DNA of 64,000 nucleotides from Spirosomataceae bacterium TFI 002. Lineage in GTDB: Bacteria; Bacteroidota; Bacteroidia; Cytophagales; Spirosomataceae. The position numbers and the translations under genes were made by a program. Of this stretch, positions 23,761 through 33,440 are shown one piece after another. The notes beneath the pieces are model-generated. The model did not search any database, was not told where the DNA came from, and worked only from the letters and a program-made list of their open reading frames with translations. The stretch covers positions 4,944,774 through 5,008,773 of the forward strand of contig LT907983.1 of the NCBI GenBank assembly GCA_900230115.1, read 5' to 3'. Positions within the stretch are counted from its first letter, which is position 1, and every line of letters begins with the position of its first letter.

Positions 23761-25431
23761 TCAATTTTCCTTTTCCATCACTTCAAAAGTGAATGTTTTT
23801 TCGTTTTCAAAACCAAATTCATCTACAGCTTTTATACGAGCTACATGAATCCCTGCGGCTAATTTGGGCAGCGGGAATTGCCAAATATGTGATGAGATGA
23901 CGGGTGACGGAAACCTATCTTCGGTGCCTTTGTATTTCTTGTATTGTCTTTCATAATAAGGGTCTGTTCGTTCCTTATATTCCATATTAACTGGTGATTG
24001 ACCGTCCAGGGATAGGGTGACTTTGTCACGCTCTCCGCCGTCAAAAAAATCAACAACTATAAACATGTCATCAACCTGGAAACCTCTATCAAGGCCCAAT
24101 GGGTGAGTTTGAGCAGAGCTATCTGGATGGTTGAGCTGTGGGTCTAGCATAATTCGTAAGCGGTCCTCTGGATTGCCTCCTGCAGGAATGAATTTTGGCT
24201 TAACGCTATTTCCTTCAAAGTAAAAAACATAATAGCCATTTGGGTTACCATCTGCCATGGTTGCGGGTCTCACACCTCTATTGTCCCTTGGGCCAGACTG
24301 CCAGCCGCTTCCACGAACTTCGGCCAATGTATGTGCGATGAACGGATAGCCATGCCAGCCATGTGTATGGTTTATTTCTACTTTCCAACTGTTGCTCGTA
24401 TCATGTCCCGCTATGGTGTATACGTTTTTAAATCGCCCTAAAATTCTTAATAGTTCATTAAAGTTAACAGTGTTGGTTTTACCAGGAAAAGTACGTTCAT
24501 CGGCATAGGTCAGTAATGGAATATGGGTGATAACCATAATCAACTTATCTGGAGAAACATCCCTGAGATCATTCTCAATCCACTTCATCTGATTGGCATC
24601 TAAATGGCCTTCATAGCCTTTTCCTTTTCCTTTATAGCCTACATTATTGAGGGCAAGAAAATGAACCTGACCATAATCAAATGAGTAATAATCTGGCCCA
24701 AATATACTTTTATAGGTTTGGGTAGAATGTTTGTAATCTGGCGATTCCAGATTAAGGTCATGATTGCCAGGGACATTCCAAATAGGAATACCGATTTGCG
24801 ACATGAGCCTATTATGTCGTTCGTAAAGTGCAAGATTATCGTTTACCAAATCTCCTGCCACAAGTCCGAACTGTGCTCCATAAGGATTGCCAAAAAGCTC
24901 GTCAATGACATCTTTACGCATCATATCTAACTCTTCGTTGGTGGCGGTTTGTGGGTCGGCAAAACCCATTGCCTTAAATTCGTTGATTAATGTTCCTTCT
25001 AATAATGGAAAATTTATGGCTTCAGGCAAAGGGCCAGTAGGGCCAAAGACCGACCATTTCCAATGTGCTTTTCCGGGTGTACCATTTGGGTAATGACTGT
25101 AATAAAATTGTGGCAGCTGTACGTCATTCAGCGGTATATCATATTTGGCGGGTTTTGAAATAAATAAGATACTTTCTGGCAGCAGTTCTATTTCATATTT
25201 GCCAGCAGTATTGGTTTTGACCACCTCTACACCATTCGACACTTTTACCCCTGCAATTCCTTTTTCGCCTTTATCAAATAGGTTGTTTGCATTGGCATCT
25301 AAGAAAACGGTGCCTTTGGCTAGGTTCTCTTGAGCATATAGTGGGAGAAAGATGGCAAGGGCCAAAAATATAAAAACCATTAAAGCCAAGCTTTTGATGA
25401 TTCCTTGCGTTTCGTGAAGTTGCTGTTTCAA
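23761..25431 (-). CDS. Calcineurin-like metallophosphoesterase with N- and C-terminal accessory domains
   Basis: 556 residues with a long signal sequence (to about LPLYAQEN). An N-terminal SdrD/B-like beta-sandwich (KGTVFLDANANNLFDKGEKGIAGVKVSNG) is followed by the metallophosphatase core. Key stretches are GLVAGDLVND, VPGNHDLN, VITHIPLL and the metal site in IAGHDTSNSW with GWHGYP. A C-terminal MetallophosC-type domain follows. This three-part design is typical of exported Bacteroidota phosphoesterases. Substrate unknown. Confidence 0.88.
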   Translation of the reverse strand: MKQQLHETQGIIKSLALMVFIFLALAIFLPLYAQENLAKGTVFLDANANNLFDKGEKGIAGVKVSNGVEVVKTNTAGKYEIELLPESILFISKPAKYDIPLNDVQLPQFYYSHYPNGTPGKAHWKWSVFGPTGPLPEAINFPLLEGTLINEFKAMGFADPQTATNEELDMMRKDVIDELFGNPYGAQFGLVAGDLVNDNLALYERHNRLMSQIGIPIWNVPGNHDLNLESPDYKHSTQTYKSIFGPDYYSFDYGQVHFLALNNVGYKGKGKGYEGHLDANQMKWIENDLRDVSPDKLIMVITHIPLLTYADERTFPGKTNTVNFNELLRILGRFKNVYTIAGHDTSNSWKVEINHTHGWHGYPFIAHTLAEVRGSGWQSGPRDNRGVRPATMADGNPNGYYVFYFEGNSVKPKFIPAGGNPEDRLRIMLDPQLNHPDSSAQTHPLGLDRGFQVDDMFIVVDFFDGGERDKVTLSLDGQSPVNMEYKERTDPYYERQYKKYKGTEDRFPSPVISSHIWQFPLPKLAAGIHVARIKAVDEFGFENEKTFTFEVMEKEN

Positions 25432-25637
25432 ATCGATTAGTTTTCTTGTGATGGCTAAGAAATATAAAAGCTAATCTAAGTTATTTTTTACGCCATTAAA
25501 ATGATTTGATGTTACTAAAAATTTAAATATTTCTAGGTTGGAGATGTATCTTGTTTACCACATGTCTACTATTCTGTAGTTGTTTGGCATAAAAATTAGT
25601 ATCCTTTTAAAACTTTATCAAAGCAAGAGAAGTGCTT

Positions 25638-26957
25638 TTATTCAATACTCGACGGATGGTTTTTATTCTTTTTTGCATAAATAAACGCTCCCGCAATCAA
25701 CAGTAGATACATAAGGAGTATATACATCAGCTGCTCCGGGTTTTCTTTGAATTCAAAGTAAAAAATCAAAATACCTCCAAGTAGTAAACCCAGCATTGCT
25801 GTTATTGCTGGAAAGATGTGAGTTTTTGTTTCAAGGCGTTTTTTATAATTAGCAAATGCCATAAGAAACGAAACAAGTATAAATGTAATGCTTCCAAACT
25901 CTAAAATGATCTGAAGACCACCACTTAAAATGAGAATAAAAGATGAAATACTCATTGTAATAATGGCATAGTGTGGAATATGTCCTTTGCTTCTAATCGA
26001 TAATTTACTTGGTAAAAAGCCGTCTTTCGCGATAACAGCAATAAGGCGTGACGCACCAAATAGTGTTCCGCTTATTGCACTTGAAGTTGCCAACAACGCA
26101 CCAAAAATTACAATGAACATTCCAAAATCGCCTAAGATATCCTGTGCTCCCGCAGCCAAAGCATATTCTTTATCTTGAATGATAATTTCTTTGGGGATGG
26201 TAGCTAAGGCACCGATTGCTAGCACTACATAGAGAATAGTAGCAATAGCGATAGAGCTATAGATCGCTCGAGGAATATTCTTTTGGGGCTCATCCATTTC
26301 ATCATAGGCGTGGATGATAAGTTGAAAGCCTTCGAAAGCTACAAAAGTGATAGACGCAATTATCAATATACTTAACAGACTCGTGTCACTTTCTATGATG
26401 GGAGTGAAGTTTTCGAGCTGTCCTTTCCCAGCAAGCAAACCCGAAATAAACAAAAGAAGAATAAGCTTAGTATAAACCATCCAATCTTCAATTTTGCCCA
26501 TTCCTTTTACACTAACGATGTTGATGACTGCAAAAAACGAAATAATACTTCCAGCAATAATTTTATTGGTCCAGTAGGAGTTTTCAAAAGGTAGAATACT
26601 CCCGAGGTAGGTAGAAAAAGTAAAAGCGTATAAGGCGAGCGTACTGATATAGCCAAAGGCAACAAGCCAACCAATTGCTGAGGATGAAAAAGGAGAATTG
26701 GGAAATGTTTTTTTGAAAAATGAGTAAGTAGCTCCTTCGTCCTTGTAGTACAAAGCTAGTTTTACGTAGGAATAGGCGGCAAAAAAAGCAAGTATACCGC
26801 CTATAAGAAATGCAACAGGGGTTGCATTACCAATGTTTTCTACAGAGACACCTAGTATCGCAAAAATCCCACCGCCTACCATTCCACCCAATGCAATGGC
26901 AATTAACTCAGGTAGTTGTAGTTCTTTTTTTCTTTTTCTAGAAAGCTTTTTGAGCAT
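25638..26957 (-). CDS. APC-family amino acid permease
   Basis: 439 residues, about 12 hydrophobic helices. The first helix carries the APC signature (IALGGMVGGGIFAILGVSVENIGNATPVAFLIGG) with the unwound Gly-rich segment that contacts substrate. A Glu in FVAFEGFQLI of helix 6 and the DEMDEPQKNIPRAI loop fit the family. Predicted to import amino acids in the inner membrane by cation symport or exchange. Substrate specificity is not visible. The 290 bp to the next gene (26958-27249) hold nothing recognised. Confidence 0.9.
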   Translation of the reverse strand: MLKKLSRKRKKELQLPELIAIALGGMVGGGIFAILGVSVENIGNATPVAFLIGGILAFFAAYSYVKLALYYKDEGATYSFFKKTFPNSPFSSSAIGWLVAFGYISTLALYAFTFSTYLGSILPFENSYWTNKIIAGSIISFFAVINIVSVKGMGKIEDWMVYTKLILLLFISGLLAGKGQLENFTPIIESDTSLLSILIIASITFVAFEGFQLIIHAYDEMDEPQKNIPRAIYSSIAIATILYVVLAIGALATIPKEIIIQDKEYALAAGAQDILGDFGMFIVIFGALLATSSAISGTLFGASRLIAVIAKDGFLPSKLSIRSKGHIPHYAIITMSISSFILILSGGLQIILEFGSITFILVSFLMAFANYKKRLETKTHIFPAITAMLGLLLGGILIFYFEFKENPEQLMYILLMYLLLIAGAFIYAKKNKNHPSSIE

Positions 26958-27249
26958 TTAGTTGATGGTTTTTAGAGGGTTTGCCTTTGGAATTGATGGT
27001 ATGAGAATGCAATGTACTTTAACAAAGCCCAATTTTTTAATTTGCTACTAATTTATTCATTCTTGAGAGCTAAATCAATGATTTGGCGGTGTTTGTAGGT
27101 AGTACTGACTTTTTGTAAAAAACTAATTTGCTATTAAAAGTTTTAGCTTTCTATTCAGAGGAATTATTAACTGTAGCTGTCTCGTTGAAGTAACGTTTGT
27201 GTATTTGTACGGCTTACTAACCGAAGACTTTCTGCCCGTTTACAATCAA

Positions 27250-28023
27250 TTATTCATAATATTCATATGTAAATTGGCTAGTTCTACCAACCACTGATTC
27301 TACGATTTCGATAGGATAAAGGTTTGCATCATACTCATAACTAGTAGCTACCAGAATGCTATCCAGTGAAGAAAGAAATGTGGTAACTTTCATGATGGGA
27401 TTGTTGACATTTGATTTTAATTCAAAATCTAAAAACTTTGATGCTATAAGAATAGGGTTAAAGCTCTTAAATGGATGATTCTTATCGTCGTATGTGTATT
27501 TAGTTTCTGTATTAGATATTGCATTTTCGGGATTGTATTCCCGATTAATTGCAACAACATTACCTGCTACATCGTATTTTAAAAACTCCTTGAACTGTGC
27601 ACCTGCCCCCTCATATTCAATGCTTGTTATGACCTTATTGGTGTAATTGAACCGGATGTTAATATCATTGGGAGCTTTAATCATTTCGGTATCATGATTT
27701 TTAGCTTGAATTTCTTTTAACTGTCCATCGGAATGGATGTAAAGTTCTTCAAAATCTAGTCTATTGAGGAAGTCATATGCCTCAGACTTGATAATAATCC
27801 CATTTTCATAAAAGAAGTATTTAGTGTATAAGGGGGCTGAACTTGCAGAAAGATACTGCATTTGACTTAAAGTGCTATCAGTGTTGTATTTATAAATGGT
27901 TGAAGTATTGTCATGTCGTATAATTCTTTTCACCATTTTCGGTTTTTGAACCGGAATAGAAATTTCCTGTGTCTCACACGAAATAAAAGCCAATGCGAAT
28001 ATAAAAACTAGTAACTTTTTCAT
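27250..28023 (-). CDS. Lipoprotein of unknown function
   Basis: 257 residues. MKKLLVFIFALAFISC gives a clear lipobox at Cys16. The mature part has tyrosine-rich YD-repeat-like blocks (IYKYNTDSTLSQMQYL; KYFFYENGIIIKSEAYDFLNR; KYDVAGNVVAINREYNP), typical of Bacteroidota DUF4595-like surface lipoproteins. The family is suggested only by this pattern. Transcribed alone. Confidence 0.75.
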   Translation of the reverse strand: MKKLLVFIFALAFISCETQEISIPVQKPKMVKRIIRHDNTSTIYKYNTDSTLSQMQYLSASSAPLYTKYFFYENGIIIKSEAYDFLNRLDFEELYIHSDGQLKEIQAKNHDTEMIKAPNDINIRFNYTNKVITSIEYEGAGAQFKEFLKYDVAGNVVAINREYNPENAISNTETKYTYDDKNHPFKSFNPILIASKFLDFELKSNVNNPIMKVTTFLSSLDSILVATSYEYDANLYPIEIVESVVGRTSQFTYEYYE

Positions 28024-28110
28024 TTTTCTGGTTATGCAATTGATCGTTTCTTTGTTTGGCTAGCCTTTAATTTACTATTCTGTCGGCAGAGAACTTATGT
28101 GTTAAAAGGT

Positions 28111-28212
28111 TTATTCTGTGTAATATTCGCCGACAGTAATTCGGCATTCTATTTTGTTTTCTTCTAATGCTTTGATGGATTCTTGAGTACAACCTAAGGA
28201 TAAAACTATCAT
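28111..28212 (-). pseudogene. Fragment of a small lipoprotein gene
   Basis: A 33-codon frame reads MIVLSLGCTQESIKALEENK and ends ITVGEYYTE. LSLGC looks like a lipobox, but the hydrophobic region before it is only a few residues long, and a stop precedes it. It resembles a decayed gene. Other parts of the 28024-28503 gap hold a CTGTCGGC inverted repeat (28080/28129) and the terminator below. Confidence 0.3.
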
Positions 28213-28273
28213 TAAAAAATAAAAGTATTATTTAATGATAGTGGAATTGTAACTTTCTTTTTAGGTCAAAAAA

Positions 28274-28289
28274 TATGCCATTTGACCAA
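28274..28289. promoter_or_regulatory. Weak match to the Crp-like palindrome
   Basis: The minus-strand reading TTGGTCAAATGGCATA matches the 10341 site at 14 of 16 bases but has poorer symmetry. The nearest downstream start is 250 bp away, so function is doubtful. Confidence 0.2.
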
Positions 28290-28362
28290 CTGCTATATAA
28301 TGAAAAAGGTGAACTTGAAAATGCTTCAGCTTAGATTTGGGTCCTAGCAAAGGCGATAATAA

Positions 28363-28401
28363 GCAAAAAAAAGCTCACCATAGCAGAATGCTTTGGTGAG
28401 C
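28363..28401 (-). terminator. Strong terminator of the PQQ-type dehydrogenase gene
   Basis: On the minus strand GCTCACCA and TGGTGAGC form an 8-bp stem, extended by AGCA/TGCT across one mismatch, and eight T residues follow. It lies about 100 bp after the stop codon. Confidence 0.85.
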
Positions 28402-28503
28402 GAAAATCTTTTTCATCCGAGCTATTTAAGTGAGATACTAGTTTGGGCAGACTTGCCAACAAAACAATTATTGCACCTGTAGCCAACTGAAATCGAATTC
28501 TAA

Positions 28504-29715
28504 TTATTTCTTCGAAATGCGATAAAGCTTTCCTTGGTCGGTTACGGTATAAAGGTTTTCACCGCTTTGGATGATGTCTCTAAATCGTTGTGATTCATTT
28601 ACAAGAAGTCTTTCTTCACCTACCACTTTATTGTTTTTGATCTCAAGACGTGCAATGTGTAAGCCACTCAAGCAACCCACAAAAAGGTTATTTTGCCATT
28701 CTGGAATCGCAGATCCGCTGTAAAAGGTCATACCGCTAGGCGATACTGATGGGTCCCAGTAGTACACGGGTTGCTCCATACCTTCTTTTTGTTGTATCAC
28801 GTTACCAATTTTCTTACCACCATATTCTATTCCATAAGTAATTGTTGGCCAGCCATAGTTATTACCTGCCACAACTCTATTGACTTCGTCACCACCACGA
28901 GGGCCGAACTCATTTGACCATAAATCACCAGTAACTGGGTGAAAAGCTAGTCCTTGTACATTTCTGTGACCGTATGAGTAAATCTCTGGACGTGATTTGT
29001 CTGCAAATGGTCCATTGGCTACGGGCTTGCCGTCTGTTGTGATATGTACAATTTTACCTAAACCAGAGTTCAAGTCTTGTGCTTTTGGGCGAGTGACTTT
29101 GTCTGAACGTTCCCCTGTGCTTACGAATAAGTTACCTTCTTTATCAAACAAAATTCTGCCACCATAATGCAGTGTTCCATTATGCGATGGGCCTGCTCTG
29201 TATATGACACTTGCGTTTTCTATGCTTTTTTCGTTGTCAGCCAATCTACCTTTACCAGCAGCTGTGAGGGTTCCACCTTCTACATCTTCGGCAAGCGTGA
29301 AGTAAACCATGCGACTTTTGGCAAAATCCGGAGCTAGGGTAATTCCCAACAAGCCGCCTTGACCTTTGCTATTCACTGCTGGAAGTCCGTTTATTTTTTC
29401 ACTTATTTTACCTGTAGCATCCACAATTCTCATGTTTCCTTCTTTCTCTGTGATCAAAAAACGACCATCAGGCAAGGCTGCTATTCCCCAGGGAGAATCT
29501 AAGTCTTCAGTTAACACTTCAAATTTGTAGGGTGTTTTGGTGGTAACAGCTTTTACACGAGTTTGCCCCTCAAATGCTGGCTTATATTCTGGGGAGTTTG
29601 CCTCTTTCGTTTCTACCGAAGTAACTCCATTGCTGGAACTTTTGGTGGTTTGTTGGCTACATGAGCTAAAAGAAATGAGTCCCAATATGGAAATAAATGC
29701 GAGTGTTGTTTTCAT
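28504..29715 (-). CDS. PQQ-dependent sugar dehydrogenase-like lipoprotein
   Basis: 403 residues from the ATG at 29715, which gives a lipoprotein signal (LISFSSC, Cys19). An in-frame ATG at 29763 would add 16 residues with no signal. The six-bladed propeller of soluble glucose/aldose dehydrogenases is clear: LDSPWGIAALPDGRFLITEKEG, LLGITLAPDF, GPSHNGTLHYGGRI, FVSTGERSD, GHRNVQGLAFHPVTG, NEFGPRGGDEVN and NYGWPTITYG. These hold the catalytic His and PQQ/calcium contacts. Expected to oxidise sugars or aldehydes in the envelope. Confidence 0.9.
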   Translation of the reverse strand: MKTTLAFISILGLISFSSCSQQTTKSSSNGVTSVETKEANSPEYKPAFEGQTRVKAVTTKTPYKFEVLTEDLDSPWGIAALPDGRFLITEKEGNMRIVDATGKISEKINGLPAVNSKGQGGLLGITLAPDFAKSRMVYFTLAEDVEGGTLTAAGKGRLADNEKSIENASVIYRAGPSHNGTLHYGGRILFDKEGNLFVSTGERSDKVTRPKAQDLNSGLGKIVHITTDGKPVANGPFADKSRPEIYSYGHRNVQGLAFHPVTGDLWSNEFGPRGGDEVNRVVAGNNYGWPTITYGIEYGGKKIGNVIQQKEGMEQPVYYWDPSVSPSGMTFYSGSAIPEWQNNLFVGCLSGLHIARLEIKNNKVVGEERLLVNESQRFRDIIQSGENLYTVTDQGKLYRISKK

Positions 29716-29923
29716 AAGATAATTATCTATCAATTCGTTAGTGAAACGAGTATCTAAAGTCAATGAATAAGTAAAACCTTTACTTGATACTTAAAGTTTT
29801 ACGCAGTGGTGCTTTTTTGCGAAAAAGCTTTAATTTGATGGATATATTAAACTCTTAAAGGTTTTAATTCCCATTATTGTAGTCCAAAAGCTCTAAAACT
29901 ATCCCCTGAGAATCAAAAGAGTA

Positions 29924-30790
29924 TTAATTCAGATACCTAAAAGACATCTCCATTAAAGCATCAATATTTTCTTTTTTAAGGCTGTATTGCGAAGAACCCA
30001 CAGTCGCTTTCTTTTCATTAAAATACTTTCCAGTTGTTTTATTCACCTCGGCTGAAGAAGCCAAATAAGTGTAAGTGGTAGCCATGTCTTCAGGCGAAAT
30101 GGAGAATTTACTTTTAATTGAATAGAGGAATTTCATGAATCCTGAAATATCAGGATAGCGACTTGTATCAATTTTCACATTTGTAACACGGATACAATTT
30201 ACGGTAATGGCGGTGTTCTGTAGCTTTTCGGCCAGCCAATAGGTATACATTACCTGAGCGAGTTTCGATTGATAATATGCTTTGGGAACACTAAACTTTC
30301 TGTTCTTAAATTCTGGATCAGTTAAATCAACCTTTAACATAGGGTGCATTACCAATCCCTGTGACGCAATGGTTATAATTCTTCCTTGATCACTTGTTTT
30401 CAGTAAGTCCATCACTGAATTAGTCAGCAGAATTGGTCCAATATGATTTGTAGCCCAAATTGTTTCTATTCCATCAACTGATTTTTCAGGTTGTTTACGT
30501 GTGATGTCGAAGTCTGCTGCATTGTGAATGAGGACATCCAATTTCTCAACCCTGTTTTTAAGTTCAATCGATGCATCTATGATCGACTTTTTGGATGACA
30601 TGTCTATTTGCAGTAACTCGATGTCTTTTTCTGCCGATAGCTCTTTTATTTCAGCTAGAGCAAGTTCACCACGTTTTGAATTTCTCACTCCAATTATGAC
30701 ATGAAATCCAGCTTGAGCCAATTGAATAGCCGCTTGCTTTCCAATTCCAGAATTTCCTCCAGTTATTAAACAAGTTTTTTTTATCATCAC
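29924..30790 (-). CDS. SDR-family oxidoreductase (retinol-dehydrogenase-like)
   Basis: 288 residues; Met1 or Met2 may start it. The dinucleotide motif TGGNSGIG (9-16), the HNAA variant of NNAG, and the catalytic YYQSK (within PKAYYQSKLAQ) are present. A GVRNSKRGE basic residue pattern after the second strand suggests NADP(H). It is an isolated gene between the sugar-dehydrogenase and DUF4136 genes. Substrate unknown. It is not close in sequence to the SDR at 8739. Confidence 0.88.
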   Translation of the reverse strand: MMIKKTCLITGGNSGIGKQAAIQLAQAGFHVIIGVRNSKRGELALAEIKELSAEKDIELLQIDMSSKKSIIDASIELKNRVEKLDVLIHNAADFDITRKQPEKSVDGIETIWATNHIGPILLTNSVMDLLKTSDQGRIITIASQGLVMHPMLKVDLTDPEFKNRKFSVPKAYYQSKLAQVMYTYWLAEKLQNTAITVNCIRVTNVKIDTSRYPDISGFMKFLYSIKSKFSISPEDMATTYTYLASSAEVNKTTGKYFNEKKATVGSSQYSLKKENIDALMEMSFRYLN

Positions 30791-30944
30791 AAATTGACTA
30801 TTCTTGGATTACCCTAAAAGTAATGTTGTAATTAGTTTTTTGTGACAAGATAAAAAGAATTTCTTATGTCAGGCAAGAGGCCATTAAGCAGTTCACCCAA
30901 GTTGGAAGTTTAGAAATGTAGCCCAAATGAATGTAATTGGTCAT

Positions 30945-31505
30945 TTACTTCACATCTAATTTTGAAGGAAATTCTTTGAGTGCTCTTTTTACTCCTTTAA
31001 TCATCTTATCCTTTTCCACTTGCTCATTAAGTAACATATACCTTTCAGCTGTAGATTGCCATACAACGGCTCCTGTTTCTGAATCAATTAAATCAATGAC
31101 CAATGATCCTTTAAGAAAACTATAAACTTCCTGTTTGTAAAACTCCCCATATCCATCCCAATAACGAATTGGTCGTTTGTAGGGATCCATCATTTCGCGG
31201 TGACTTGTATATGTACTTTGCTTTTCTTCAAGAATGACATGAAAACCAACTAACAAATCAGGGGAATTTTCATCGTTTACAAGGCCTTTAGATTCCAATT
31301 CCTCCTTGATGATATTTTGAATAAGCTGCATTCGTTCAGGACTATATCCGAAATCTGGTCCCTGATAATTTAATTCGCAGCCCTGTATCCAACAATAAGT
31401 GTTGTACTTATTCAAATCTATTTTTGGATCCTGTACAGAAGCTACCTTTACACCTGCACAACTCGCGGCAATTATGGAAACCAATGCAATTATAAGAGTT
31501 CTCAT
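30945..31505 (-). CDS. DUF4136-domain lipoprotein
   Basis: 186 residues with a lipobox (SIIAASC, Cys16). The domain features DLNKYNTYCWIQG, PDLLVGFHVILEEK, and YSFLKGSLVIDLIDSETGAVVWQSTAERYM match the DUF4136 pattern, a small alpha/beta fold common in Gram-negative lipoproteins. Probable outer-membrane or periplasmic-face location. Function unknown. Confidence 0.85.
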   Translation of the reverse strand: MRTLIIALVSIIAASCAGVKVASVQDPKIDLNKYNTYCWIQGCELNYQGPDFGYSPERMQLIQNIIKEELESKGLVNDENSPDLLVGFHVILEEKQSTYTSHREMMDPYKRPIRYWDGYGEFYKQEVYSFLKGSLVIDLIDSETGAVVWQSTAERYMLLNEQVEKDKMIKGVKRALKEFPSKLDVK

Positions 31506-31850
31506 GCTTTTTCTATTTAGTTATCATTACCCTTAGAAATTCATTGAAAAATTATTTCTAAACTACTTTCTTTCGGATTTCTGTTGTTAAAATTACCAAG
31601 TAAATATCCCGTTAAATATGACTATTGTCAGTAATCATATTTTCTGTAGAATAAGTAATGAAATTCAGTTTTGGCTGTGTTTCCTTTTACCAATTTCCTC
31701 TTCAATGATTTTGGCAATGGACTTTACGAAAATGCCTGGTAAGGTTTTAGTAATACAAGTTAATGTGAATTGCTTTGGTCAGGCCAGAGGCCTTCATACG
31801 CCCCACCAAAGCTAGAAGCTTGGGAGAGCGGTTATAAGTCGTTTATCTAC
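31506..31850. other. Gene-free gap with dispersed palindromes
   Basis: No coding region was found. AGGCCAGAGGCCTT (31781-31794) and CCAAAGCTAGAAGCTTGG (31806-31823), followed by GAGAG, form a composite repeat also seen at the window end (63946-63990). The rest holds nothing recognised. Confidence 0.6.
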
Positions 31851-33146
31851 TTACTCCGCAACCCACATCGGATGCTTGCTGAGTTCTTTTGCAAGCTCAG
31901 CTTTTACTTTTATTTCAGCTGTAGTAAGGGAAGAGTTATGAAGTGGATTCTTCTCCAAAATGTCATTGCTGAGCTTGTAGAAATTACCATTGGGGTAGAG
32001 TTTGTATTCCTTAGTTCTTACAAACTGGTTTCTGTACTTGTTTACATTTTTGCCCCATTGTGGGTCATAGTGGACAAATGCCGTTTCGCGAGGGGTATAC
32101 ATGTCGCCAGTAAGCAATGGCAAAAAGCTCTTACCATCGGTGGTTACTTTCTTATCTGCCACGGCTGCAAACGTTGGGAAAAAATCACTGAACTCTATGA
32201 GCTCGTCGTAGGCAAAGCTTTTCTTGATTTCTTTGGGCCAAGTAATTATTAACGGCACATGTGTACCAGCATCTATGGTGTTGCCTTTGGCCCCTTGGAT
32301 GTTTCCTGTACGAGTTTGAGTATGCACCGTAGGGTGTGTGCCATTGTCGCCAGTAAATATCACGATAGTGTTGTCGTAAAGGCCCAATTCCTTTAGTTTA
32401 TCGTTTATTCTGCCTACAATTTTATCAGTGTACGCAACCATATCTTTGAAATAAGTGGTGTCGCTTTTGCTTACTTTTAGCCAGTCTTTGGAGTCTGGAG
32501 TGGGTACAAATGGGTCGTGTACCAGCACCATGGGATAGTAAATGAAAAATGGTTCGGCTTTTTTTCGCTCCATAAAATCCATGATATAATCTGAGAAAAT
32601 ATCAGGTCCGTAGGTTAGGGGATCTCTTTTCAATGTTTTCCCGTTTTGCTCTATCAGTGGATCCGCGTACCTACCTCCTTCGCCACCAGGATGGGTAACT
32701 TGCCACAAACAATATTCATCAAAACCAAATTTGTGTGGCTTGGAATTGTCATCCCAATCTGGAATTTGGTTTTTATAATAAGCACCATTTAGCTGCCATT
32801 TGCCTGCGATGCATGTAGCATAACCCGCCTCTTGCATTAAGTTGCCAAAGGAGTACTCGCTGGTACTCAAATTACCAAAGTAATCGTAGTTACGGTAATT
32901 GTACATCCCTGTCATGATTTTAACTCGCGATGGTGTGCACAATGGCTGCGAAACACAATTATTGAACTTGATGCCTTGGTTCGCCATAGCGTCCAGTACA
33001 GGTGTTTTGTAAGCGGTGCTGCCATAAGTTCCTAGGCATTCGTAGCCCATGTCGTCCGCCATGATGAGTATGATGTTGGGTTTACTGGTCGGCTTATAGG
33101 AAGTGAATGCTAAAGCTATGAAAATGAAGAAAAAGGAGATTTTCAT
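31851..33146 (-). CDS. Exported sulfatase (S1 type)
   Basis: 431 residues with a hydrophobic signal sequence. The formylglycine motif is CTPSR (Cys70-Arg74), so the Cys would be converted by a maturase not seen in this window. Metal-site residues Asp31-Asp32 (MADDMGY), FTGDNGTH and HDPFVPTP fit the family. It probably removes sulfate esters from a marine or plant polysaccharide. It lies two genes from a GH117-like hydrolase, so the two may work together. No anti-sigma or SusCD pair accompanies it. Confidence 0.92.
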   Translation of the reverse strand: MKISFFFIFIALAFTSYKPTSKPNIILIMADDMGYECLGTYGSTAYKTPVLDAMANQGIKFNNCVSQPLCTPSRVKIMTGMYNYRNYDYFGNLSTSEYSFGNLMQEAGYATCIAGKWQLNGAYYKNQIPDWDDNSKPHKFGFDEYCLWQVTHPGGEGGRYADPLIEQNGKTLKRDPLTYGPDIFSDYIMDFMERKKAEPFFIYYPMVLVHDPFVPTPDSKDWLKVSKSDTTYFKDMVAYTDKIVGRINDKLKELGLYDNTIVIFTGDNGTHPTVHTQTRTGNIQGAKGNTIDAGTHVPLIITWPKEIKKSFAYDELIEFSDFFPTFAAVADKKVTTDGKSFLPLLTGDMYTPRETAFVHYDPQWGKNVNKYRNQFVRTKEYKLYPNGNFYKLSNDILEKNPLHNSSLTTAEIKVKAELAKELSKHPMWVAE

Positions 33147-33219
33147 GTTTGGTAGTACTTATCGGACTCATTAATGGACAGGAGATCGGAGGAATTCATT
33201 TTTAGACAGCATTATTGAA

Positions 33220-33417
33220 CTAGTCGTTATTTTGCTTAGCCTTTTTAAAGTGCTCATAAAAACTTCCAACCGTAACCACTGCCCAGATCAATCTATAGAC
33301 CCAAATGTTGATTTCGAAGGTAAATAGGGTAGTGGTTTCTCCCATGCCATAAAAGCTGTAAATCAATGTGCCTATCCCTAAAATCCCGATAATTAAGTTT
33401 AATGTTATTTTGTTCAT
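33220..33417 (-). CDS. Small two-helix membrane protein
   Basis: 65 residues: two hydrophobic helices (LNLIIGILGIGTLIYSFYG and IWVYRLIWAVVTVGSFYEHF) with a basic, acidic tail. It lies between the sulfatase and GH117-like genes with short gaps (73 and 23 bp) and the same orientation, so it is likely part of that unit. No family is recognised. Confidence 0.65.
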   Translation of the reverse strand: MNKITLNLIIGILGIGTLIYSFYGMGETTTLFTFEINIWVYRLIWAVVTVGSFYEHFKKAKQNND

Positions 33418-33440
33418 GGTATAAAATTGGTTAGTTATTT

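Noticed and set aside
31770-32252. A 160-codon plus-strand frame
   Set aside because: It lies opposite the sulfatase gene and has no recognisable domain; it is a shadow of that gene.
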